Origin: Candidatus Methylomirabilota bacterium
GTDB taxonomy: Bacteria; Methylomirabilota; Methylomirabilia; Methylomirabilales; 2-02-FULL-66-22
Assembly (NCBI GenBank): GCA_016208645.1
Contig: JACQXP010000393.1
Location: 1 to 6,831, forward strand
Direction of reading: 5' to 3'
DNA length: 6,831 bases
The position numbers and the translations under genes are program-made. This document shows positions 1 through 5,158 of this stretch, piece by piece. The notes below the pieces were generated by a model, which was given only the letters and a program-made list of their open reading frames with translations, had not been told where the DNA came from and made no database searches. Position 1 is the stretch's first letter; the number at the start of each line of letters is the position of its first letter.

Positions 1-454
1 GGAGCCGCCGCCGGTTGCCCTCCAGCGTCTCCAGGGTGACCCGCAGGTGATCCGGCGGCAACCAGCGCAGGGCCCGTTCCGCCCACTCCACCGCCACGAC
101 GTGACAGGAATGGAGGACCTCGTCCCATCCGATGCCGGGAAGCTCGTCCTCCGACCGGATCCGGTACAGATCCACGTGCGCCACGCGCGCGGGCAGGTCC
201 CCGCCGCCCCCGGGGCGGGCCGCGTACTCGTTGATCAGCGTGAAGCTGGGACTATGCACGTCGCCTCTGGCGCAGCCCAGGCCGGCCGCAATCCCAAGGA
301 CCAGCATGGTCTTCCCACTCCCCAGTTCGCCGAAGAGCGCCACCATGTCCCCCGGCTGGAGGAGGCCGCCCAGGGCCTCACCCATCCCTTCGGTCTCCTC
401 GGGCGAGGCCGACTCCCAGGACAGCGCGCATTCCAGAAGGTCCAGGACGGTCAT
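1..454 (-). CDS. tsaE: TsaE, tRNA t6A biosynthesis ATPase (3' end cut by window edge)
   Basis: TsaE is the P-loop ATPase that works with TsaB and TsaD to install threonylcarbamoyl on A37 of ANN-decoding tRNAs in the cytoplasm. Translating the minus strand from the ATG at 454-452 gives 151 uninterrupted residues before the window ends; the family is usually about 150-165 residues, so only a short tail is missing. Visible motifs are Walker A GELGSGKT (residues 42-49), SPSFTLINEY (68-77, the switch-like segment of the family), HVDLYR (93-98) and the Walker B-like VEW with Glu123. A GTG three codons upstream (463-461) directly follows an in-frame TGA, so the start is ATG454 or that GTG; neither has a strong Shine-Dalgarno. 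It is the last gene of the cluster seen here and is separated from the malic enzyme gene by an inverted repeat array. Identity is secure from motif order. Confidence 0.95.
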   Translation of the reverse strand, partial: MTVLDLLECALSWESASPEETEGMGEALGGLLQPGDMVALFGELGSGKTMLVLGIAAGLGCARGDVHSPSFTLINEYAARPGGGGDLPARVAHVDLYRIRSEDELPGIGWDEVLHSCHVVAVEWAERALRWLPPDHLRVTLETLEGNRRRL

Positions 455-465
455 GGCCGTCACTC

Positions 466-641
466 AAATGCGGAATTACTGGCCAAACGAAGAGCGTACG
501 AATGTACGAGGGTACGAATGTACGGCTCTGGCAGGCCGGAGGGCACGGTCTCTAGATCCTCTCCCATCGGCTCATTCCCCAGCGTACTCTCGTACCTTCG
601 TACCTTCGTACGCCTTCGACTCTTTCATTCATTCCGCATTT
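466..641. repeat. Inverted pair of GTACGA+NN octamer arrays between malic enzyme and tsaE
   Basis: This gap is a symmetric imperfect palindrome centred at about 553.5. The outer arms are a perfect 11-bp inverted repeat, aaatgcggaat at 466-476 and its complement at 631-641. Exactly 18 bases further in on each side lie inner arms of 30 bp (495-524 and 583-612), each made of 8-bp units GTACGA followed by two variable bases. The two inner arms differ at four positions, all in the variable dinucleotides. The right outer arm overlaps the TAA stop of the malic enzyme gene (642-640); the left arm ends 12 bases before the tsaE ATG. In RNA this could form a long hairpin with a loop of about 58 bases. 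There is no T-run suggesting an intrinsic terminator. Function unknown. Confidence 0.9.
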
Positions 642-1950
642 AGGCAGCCCGGGCCACCGCCCGGGCGACCGCCTGGTGGACCGACCGATCGAGGATCTCG
701 GGCACCAGCTCTCCCTCCGGGGCCTGGGCGGCGATCGCCTCCGCCGCGGCCACCTTCATGGCGTCGGTGATCCGGCGGACGCGGGCGTCCAGGGCCCCCC
801 GGAAGATGCCGGGGAAGGCCAGGGCGTTGTTCACCATCTTCCCGTCCACGGCAAAGGCCGCGCCGGCCGCCAGGGCATCCTCGGGCCGGATCTCGGCGTT
901 CGGGTTGGAGAGGGCCAGGATGACCTGCCCCTTCCGGATCATGCTGGACTGGATCAGGCCCGGCGCTCCGGTGGTGGCCACCACGATGGTGGCGCGCGCC
1001 ATCACCCCCTCCAGGCTGTCCCGCTTTCCTCCCGCCTGCTCCAGGCGGCCCATCGCTTCATCCTTCAGGTCCGTGCCGATGAGGTGCCGGATCCCGAACG
1101 ACAGCAGAAGCTTCGCGATCCCCATGCCCGCGGCGCCCAGGCCGATGATCCCCACCGTCTGCTCGGCCAGGCTGAGCCCGCTGAGGGCGCAGCCCTTGAG
1201 CAGCGAGGCCAGCACCACCACCGCGGTGCCGTGCTGATCGTCGTGCATCACGGGGATGTCCAGCGCGTCCTGGACGCGCGCCTCGATCTCGAAGCAGTCC
1301 GGCGCCGCCACATCCTCCAGGTTGACGGCCCCGAAGGTCGGCGCGATCCGGACCACGGCCTGCACGAACTCGTCGGGGTCCCGCGTGTCCACCAGGATGG
1401 GGACGCCGTTGATCCCGGCCAGCCGTTCCAGCAGCAGCGCCTTCCCCTCCATCACCGGCATGCCCGCCACGGGCCCGATGGCGCCCAGCCCCAGGATGGC
1501 GGTCCCGTTGGTGACGATCGCCACCGTATTCCCGATGGCCGTGTACCGGTGCGCCAGCGGCGGGTTGGCCTGGATCAGGCGGCACACCGTGGCCACCCCC
1601 GGCGTGTACACCTTCCGCATGTCGGCGATGCTCTCCAGCGGGTAGCGCGAGATGACGGCGATCTTTCCCCCTTCGTGCCGCTTCAGGACCTCGTCGATGA
1701 CCTCCACCAGCTCGATCCCTGGCAGGGGGCGGATGGCGTCCACCACCCGCTGGAGGTGCGCCTCGTCGTCCACGTAGACCGTGAGGTCCCGGGTGTTCCG
1801 GACCAGGCCGAGAGCCACGGTCTTCACCTCGCCGATGTTGCCCCCGACCTCGCCGATCGCCGTGCACAGCCTGCCCAGGTACCCGGGCTGGTCCTGGATG
1901 AAGACCCGCAGCGTCTTGACCAGCTTGTCCGCGTTCTTCTCGATGTGCAT
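640..1950 (-). CDS. NAD(P)-dependent malic enzyme with N-terminal ACT domain
   Basis: This enzyme oxidatively decarboxylates malate to pyruvate with reduction of NAD(P)+. The 436-residue protein starts with an ACT-type regulatory domain (about residues 11-88, with the DQPGYLGRL turn), followed by the malic domain: Tyr115 in MRKVYTPGVA, VTNGTAILGLGAIGP (146-160), Lys170 in MEGKA, and metal ligands in NLEDVAAPD (210-218) and HDDQHGTA (236-243). The Rossmann domain has GLGAAGMG (270-277), SNPNAEI (348-354) and NNALAFPG (374-381). Asp294 at the end of the second Rossmann strand hints at NAD+ preference (inference). I chose ATG1950 because a TTG 11 codons upstream lies inside the repeat array and would add a repeat-encoded MPDCQVAKSG tail. 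The Shine-Dalgarno is weak (G-rich, about 1953-1956). An amino acid may regulate it through the ACT domain, but the ligand cannot be read from sequence. The gene sits between nnr and tsaE, which are often adjacent elsewhere. Confidence 0.93.
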   Translation of the reverse strand: MHIEKNADKLVKTLRVFIQDQPGYLGRLCTAIGEVGGNIGEVKTVALGLVRNTRDLTVYVDDEAHLQRVVDAIRPLPGIELVEVIDEVLKRHEGGKIAVISRYPLESIADMRKVYTPGVATVCRLIQANPPLAHRYTAIGNTVAIVTNGTAILGLGAIGPVAGMPVMEGKALLLERLAGINGVPILVDTRDPDEFVQAVVRIAPTFGAVNLEDVAAPDCFEIEARVQDALDIPVMHDDQHGTAVVVLASLLKGCALSGLSLAEQTVGIIGLGAAGMGIAKLLLSFGIRHLIGTDLKDEAMGRLEQAGGKRDSLEGVMARATIVVATTGAPGLIQSSMIRKGQVILALSNPNAEIRPEDALAAGAAFAVDGKMVNNALAFPGIFRGALDARVRRITDAMKVAAAEAIAAQAPEGELVPEILDRSVHQAVARAVARAA

Positions 1951-1959
1951 CGCCCCGCT

Positions 1960-2076
1960 CTTGGCAACTTGGCAATCGGGCAATTGGGCAATTTGGAAGA
2001 ACGGAAGGCCGCGTCGACAGACCGCCGAAGTGCCTAGTTGCCCAATTGCCGAGTTGCCAGATTGCCTGATTGCCTG
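1960..2076. repeat. Inverted pair of GGCAAY+NN octamer arrays between nnr and malic enzyme
   Basis: Left array 1961-1996 consists of 8-bp units GGCAAY plus two variable bases. Right array 2037-2076 is the same unit on the opposite strand. The arms contain a perfect 13-bp inverted match (1979-1991 with 2038-2050) and further partial pairing outward, centred at about 2014.5. The loop holds the nnr stop codon TAG at 2036-2034. The right array is therefore coding: it specifies the last 13 residues of Nnr. The left array ends about 10 bases before the malic enzyme ATG. No T-tract follows, so a Rho-independent terminator is not supported. Confidence 0.9.
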
Positions 2077-3629
2077 CCTTCCTTCACCTGCCGGATCGCC
2101 TCCGGCACGTGCTCCAGGAGATCCCCCGCCAGCATCGCCTCCTGCCCCAGGCGCTCTGCCGCCAGGTCCCCCGCCAGCCCGTGCACATAGGTGCCCGCCT
2201 GGGCGGCCAGGCCGGGCTCTACCCCTTGGGCCAGCAGCCCCAGGATGAGCCCGGTGAGCACGTCGCCTGTCCCGCCCGTCGCCATGCCCGGGTTGCCCGT
2301 GGGCACGATCACAGCCTTCCCTTTGGGCGACGCGATGACCGTGTGGGCCATCTTCAGGACCAGGATCGCGTTGAAGCGGGCGGCCGCCTCCTGCGCCAGG
2401 GGGATCCGCTTCCGCAGCACCTCGTCCCGCGCCACGCCGAGCAACCGCGAGAGTTCGCCGGGATGGGGCGTGAGGATCACGGGGCCGGCGGCCTGGCCCA
2501 AGACCTCTGCCTGGCCTGCCAGGGCATTGAGGCCGTCCGCGTCCAGGACGATGGGCAGCCGCAGGCTCGGCAGCAGCTCGCGAACGAGTTTCTGGGTGGA
2601 CGGGTGGGTTCCCAGGCCGGGGCCGATGGCCACCGCGCTCTTCCCCTCGGCAAGGTGCAGCACCCGGTCCAGGGCCTCCCGCCCGATGGTCCGCTCCTCG
2701 GTCTCGGGCAGCGGTTCCGTCATCACCTCGGTCAGCTTGACCTCCAGGATGTCGTTGAGGCTGTGCGGGACGGCCAGGGTCACGAGGCCCGCGCCCGCCC
2801 GCTGGGCGGCCAGGCTGGCCAGGGCCGCCGCGCCCGCCTTGCCCACCGAGCCGGCGATCACCAGAACGTGCCCGTAGGTCCCCTTGTGGGCCGCGGGATC
2901 CCGGCGCGGAAAGGCCGGCGCCACGTCCTCTGCCTCCAAAAGCCCCAGGGGAATCTCCGGCTCGCGGCGGAGGGCCGGCGGGATGCCGATGTCCACGATC
3001 CGCACGGTCCCGGCGAACGCCGCAGCCGGGTACAGCAGCAGGCTCCGCTTGGGCAGGGCGAAGGTGACGGTCAGCGTCGCCCGGATCGCGGGCCCCGGCG
3101 GCTCCGGATCATCGGCCGTGAGACCCGAGGGGAGATCCACCGCCACCACGGGACGCCCCGCGCGGTTCACGAGCTCGATGGCCTCGGCCAGGATCCCCTT
3201 GGCCGGCCCCTGGGCGCCCGTTCCCAGCAGGGCGTCCACCACGACGTCGGCCGACCCGATCCGCTCCGCCAGCGCCGCCAGGTCGCCTGCGCCCGTGATC
3301 TCTACCGGGGTGGCGCCCTGCTTCTCCAGGATCTCCAGGTTGACCCGGGCGTCCCCCGTGACGTCGCGAGGGCGGGCGAGCAGGAACGTCTCCACCCTGG
3401 CCCCCCGGTTGAGGAGGTGCCGGGCTACCACGCAGCCGTCGCCGCCGTTGTTCCCGCGCCCGCACAGGATGACCACGCGGGAGCGGAGCAGCGCGGGGAA
3501 GGCGCTCAGCATCTCCCGCACCGTCTCGGCCCCGGCGTTCTCCATGAGGAGCAGCGAGGGAATGCCGTACTCGGCGGTGGCCCGCCGATCCAGCTCCTGC
3601 ATCTCCTTCGCGGTCACGACGTTGATCAT
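2034..3629 (-). CDS. nnr: Bifunctional NAD(P)H-hydrate epimerase / ADP- or ATP-dependent NAD(P)H-hydrate dehydratase
   Basis: Nnr repairs NAD(P)H damaged by hydration: the N-terminal epimerase interconverts R and S hydrates and the C-terminal kinase-like dehydratase restores NAD(P)H using ATP or ADP. The 531-residue protein has the YjeF-N domain first (MENAG, then CGRGNNGGDG around residue 60, DALLGTG, DLPSGL), then the carbohydrate-kinase-like domain (HKGTYGHVLVIAGS, AIGPGLG, DADGLNAL, LTPHPGE, and PTGNPGMATGGTGDVL with the probable catalytic Asp456). The segment LKMAHTVIA has Met where LKG is common. ATG3629 is well supported by an AGGTGA Shine-Dalgarno at 3638-3633. The domain seems to end near MLAGDLLEHVPEAIRQV; the last 13 residues (519-531, RQSGNLATRQLGN) are encoded by the intergenic octamer array and look acquired. 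Cytosolic housekeeping enzyme, commonly next to acpS and tsaE. Confidence 0.96.
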   Translation of the reverse strand: MINVVTAKEMQELDRRATAEYGIPSLLLMENAGAETVREMLSAFPALLRSRVVILCGRGNNGGDGCVVARHLLNRGARVETFLLARPRDVTGDARVNLEILEKQGATPVEITGAGDLAALAERIGSADVVVDALLGTGAQGPAKGILAEAIELVNRAGRPVVAVDLPSGLTADDPEPPGPAIRATLTVTFALPKRSLLLYPAAAFAGTVRIVDIGIPPALRREPEIPLGLLEAEDVAPAFPRRDPAAHKGTYGHVLVIAGSVGKAGAAALASLAAQRAGAGLVTLAVPHSLNDILEVKLTEVMTEPLPETEERTIGREALDRVLHLAEGKSAVAIGPGLGTHPSTQKLVRELLPSLRLPIVLDADGLNALAGQAEVLGQAAGPVILTPHPGELSRLLGVARDEVLRKRIPLAQEAAARFNAILVLKMAHTVIASPKGKAVIVPTGNPGMATGGTGDVLTGLILGLLAQGVEPGLAAQAGTYVHGLAGDLAAERLGQEAMLAGDLLEHVPEAIRQVKEGRQSGNLATRQLGN

Positions 3630-3632
3630 GAC

Positions 3633-3638
3633 TCACCT
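3633..3638 (-). promoter_or_regulatory. Ribosome binding site of nnr
   Basis: On the minus strand AGGTGA is followed by three bases (gtc) and then the ATG at 3629. The repeat array of this gap begins right behind it, at about 3640, so the element stops short of the site. This fixes the nnr start. Confidence 0.75.
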
Positions 3639-3639
3639 G

Positions 3640-3893
3640 CCAACGTCCAACGTGCAATGTCCAAGCAAACCCCGTACGAGAGTACGAAGGTACGAATGTA
3701 CCCAGTGAAACCGTACGAGTGTACGCACGTACGAATGTACGCGGACAACGTTCCTGGCCCAAGCCTGCCCACCCCTGCTTTCAACCCGTACCTTCGTACC
3801 CTCGTACATTCGTACGCCCTTTGCCTTTCCTCGTACATTCGTACCCTCGTACATTCGTACGCCTTCGGTCCGTTGAACGTTGCACCTTGAACC
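3640..3893. repeat. Nested inverted arrays: outer 7-bp TTGVACN units, inner GTACGA+NN octamers
   Basis: The 268-bp gap between acpS and nnr holds two nested repeat families around a common centre at about 3768.5. The outer arms, 3645-3665 and 3872-3892, are 7-bp unit arrays (minus strand TTGGAC/TTGCAC plus one base; the copies pair at 16 of 21 positions). Inside are four octamer arrays: 3673-3702 and 3711-3744 in one orientation, 3786-3816 and 3832-3861 in the other. The 30-base array at 3832-3861 is, on the minus strand, identical to 495-524 in the tsaE gap. The right outer arm ends five bases from the acpS stop and the left one begins about 10 bases before the nnr start. The unpaired centre (about 3745-3785) has no recognisable feature. 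Short open frames here that read as YECTRVRMY-like peptides are translation of the repeat, not genes. Confidence 0.9.
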
Positions 3894-3897
3894 CGCG

Positions 3898-4275
3898 TCA
3901 GTCGGTCGCCACGACCACGGCGATCGCGTAGTCCCCGTCGTGAGACAGGCTGACCATGGCCTGGCGGATCCCGCGGGCTTCCGCGCGCGCCCTGGCGGAC
4001 CCGGCCAGTCGGATGGTGGGCGGGGTCGAGGCGCCCGAGCGCACCTCGACATCCTGCCACCGGACCCCCAGGCCCCAGCCGGTCCCCAGGGCCTTCATGG
4101 CCGCCTCCTTCGCCGCCAGGCGCGCCGCAAGGTGCAGGGCCGGGCGGGCGCGGCCCAGGCAATCGGCCTGCTCCGCAGGGGTGAACACCCGGCCCAGGAA
4201 GCGCTCCCGATGCCGGGCCAGGACCTCCTCCACGCGGGGGACGGCCACCAGGTCCGTCCCGATCCCCAGGATCAT
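3898..4275 (-). CDS. acpS: Holo-[acyl-carrier-protein] synthase
   Basis: AcpS transfers 4'-phosphopantetheine from CoA to the conserved serine of apo-ACP, which is required for fatty acid synthesis. The 125-residue length is normal for the family. Hallmarks are MILGIGTDLV with Mg-binding Asp8, FTPAEQ (31-36), AARLAAKEAAMKALGTG with Glu57 as the second metal ligand, and the C-terminal SLSHDGDYAIAV (109-120). The ATG overlaps the stop of the upstream pdxJ homologue by one base (TGATG at 4277-4273), which suggests translational coupling, and GAGGG at 4286-4282 gives a six-base Shine-Dalgarno spacing. The pdxJ-acpS pairing is conserved in many proteobacteria, E. coli included. Confidence 0.97.
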   Translation of the reverse strand: MILGIGTDLVAVPRVEEVLARHRERFLGRVFTPAEQADCLGRARPALHLAARLAAKEAAMKALGTGWGLGVRWQDVEVRSGASTPPTIRLAGSARARAEARGIRQAMVSLSHDGDYAIAVVVATD

Positions 4276-5003
4276 CAGCGTCCCTCTCCACCGGCCAGCG
4301 TTCGCAAAAGCTCCCGCACCGCCTCCCTCACTCCGACCAGTGCGGCGCGGGCGATCAGGCTGTGTCCCACGTGGACGGCCTCGATCTCCGGGACCTGGCC
4401 GACCTGGGCCGCGCTCTGGTAGCCCAGGCCGCCCCCCGCATGCACCCTGAGCCCGAGCTTGCGCCCGATCTTCGCCGCGTTCACGAGCCTCTCGAACTCC
4501 GCGGCCCGGGTCCCCACGTCGCCAGCCCAGCCGTACCGCCCCGTGTGGAGGAGCACGGCCTCCGCGCCCGCGCGATGGGCGGCCTTCACCTGGGCGGGCG
4601 CCGGTTCCACCAGGATGCTCACGGCGATCCCGCCCGACCGGAGCGTCCCGATGACCGGCTGGAGTTCCGACAGGCGGTCCTCCACGTCCAGGCCCCGCTC
4701 CGCCCCCAAGGCCTCGCGTCCCTCGGACGTCAGGGTGACCAGATCGGGCCGGATGGCCAGCGCCAGTTTCACCCACTCGTCCAGCGGCGGCAGGCAGACG
4801 TTCAGGACGCTGCGCACCGTGTCCCGGAGGAGTCGCACGTCCCGCTCCTGCATGCCGTTCCGCTCGCGCCCGATCGTGAGGCTGAGACCACCCGCGCCAG
4901 CCAGTTCGGCCAGGCCGGCGACGATCACGGGGTCCGGATCCCGGCTCCCCCCCGCCTGCCGCAACGTGGCCACGTGGTCCAGCCCGACGAACAGCACGCT
5001 CAT
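4275..5003 (-). CDS. PdxJ-family protein lacking canonical catalytic residues
   Basis: PdxJ is the TIM-barrel enzyme that makes pyridoxine 5'-phosphate from 1-deoxyxylulose 5-phosphate and 3-amino-2-oxopropyl phosphate. The 242-residue length is normal, and fold signatures are kept: GLDHVATLR (7-15), DPDPV (22-26), RDVRLLR (54-60), GLDV (104-107), LHTGRY (152-157) and the phosphate-loop-like VGHSLIARA (212-220). Against my recollection of E. coli PdxJ, aligned without gaps here, the active-site positions are replaced: Asn9 by Gly7, His45 by Thr43, Arg47 by Gly45, His52 by Gly50, Glu72 by Cys70 and His193 by Gly191. Flanking motifs stay in one frame, so this is not a frameshift. The start ATG5003 has a G-rich upstream stretch (GGGGGA at 5015-5010). 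It holds the usual pdxJ place before acpS, so it is probably a diverged orthologue. It is unlikely to make pyridoxine phosphate; its actual role is unknown. Confidence 0.88.
   Translation of the reverse strand: MSVLFVGLDHVATLRQAGGSRDPDPVIVAGLAELAGAGGLSLTIGRERNGMQERDVRLLRDTVRSVLNVCLPPLDEWVKLALAIRPDLVTLTSEGREALGAERGLDVEDRLSELQPVIGTLRSGGIAVSILVEPAPAQVKAAHRAGAEAVLLHTGRYGWAGDVGTRAAEFERLVNAAKIGRKLGLRVHAGGGLGYQSAAQVGQVPEIEAVHVGHSLIARAALVGVREAVRELLRTLAGGEGR
4282..4286 (-). promoter_or_regulatory. Ribosome binding site of acpS inside the pdxJ-homologue 3' end
   Basis: The minus strand reads GGAGAGGG with GAGGG six bases upstream of the acpS ATG. It lies within the final codons of the upstream gene, which then stops in the TGATG overlap. 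This arrangement suits reinitiation or coupled translation and supports ATG4275 as the acpS start. Confidence 0.65.
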
Positions 5004-5034
5004 GCCCAGTCCCCCACGACAGCGATCCCCGGCT

Positions 5035-5101
5035 ATTTCGGATTTCGAATTTCGGATTTCGGATTTTTCAAATTCGACCTTCGAAATTCGACATTCGAAA
5101 T
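5035..5101. repeat. Palindromic 7-bp TCGRA+NN array pair between glmM and pdxJ homologue
   Basis: Two arms of about 33 bp, 5035-5067 and 5069-5101, are inverted copies with almost no loop (centre at about 5068). Each consists of 7-bp units with core TCGGA or TCGAA and a two-base linker, mostly tt; mismatches between arms are few. As single-stranded DNA or RNA it could extrude a long AT-rich hairpin, in sharp contrast to the GC-rich genes around it. The left end lies 31 bases upstream of the pdxJ-homologue start, farther than the other arrays from their genes. A short T-run (5063-5068) lies at the hairpin tip, not after it. Confidence 0.9.
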
Positions 5102-5105
5102 CGGT

Positions 5106-5155
5106 GGCTGTCGCTGTCCCTGTCGGCTCCTCGTCCCTGTCCCTGTCCCTGTCGG
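5106..5155. repeat. Direct 6-bp CTGTCS array downstream of glmM
   Basis: Two blocks of hexamer units CTGTCC/CTGTCG lie in the same orientation (5107-5126 and 5132-5155), each ending in the 13-bp sequence ctgtccctgtcgg (5114-5126 and 5143-5155). Unlike the other arrays in this window the two blocks are direct, not inverted. The array ends four bases before the glmM TAA (5161-5159). The minus-strand translation of this block is an Arg/Asp- and Thr/Ala-rich low-complexity peptide and is not a gene. Confidence 0.85.
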
Positions 5156-5158
5156 TTT

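Noticed and set aside
466..641. Intrinsic terminator or transposon inverted ends
   Set aside because: The hairpin has a long loop and no following T-tract, and there is no transposase gene or obvious target-site duplication. A minimal non-autonomous element cannot be excluded, but nothing shows it.
1951..1983. Malic enzyme start at TTG 1983
   Set aside because: The extra 11 residues are encoded by the repeat array and have no similarity to the family; ATG1950 starts just before the ACT domain.
676..3890. Long open frames on the + strand opposite the malic enzyme and nnr genes (for example 676-2037 and 2070-3890)
   Set aside because: They lie antisense to genes with clear catalytic motifs, have low-complexity Arg/Gly/Pro/His-rich translations and no recognisable domains; they are GC-driven shadows.
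3640..3893. CRISPR array
   Set aside because: Units are only 7-8 bp with no long repeats, no unique spacers of 30 bp or so, and no cas genes nearby.
3719..3931. Small + strand open frame across the acpS-nnr gap
   Set aside because: Its translation is mostly the GTACGA repeat read as peptide (SYPRTFVRP-like), with no separate coding signal or ribosome binding site.
4840..4910. Frameshift or sequencing error explaining the missing PdxJ active-site residues
   Set aside because: Conserved motifs before (GLDHVATLR) and after (RDVRLLR, GLDV, LHTGRY, VGHSLIARA) stay in the same frame with ungapped spacing, and the substitutions occur at separate sites along the protein.
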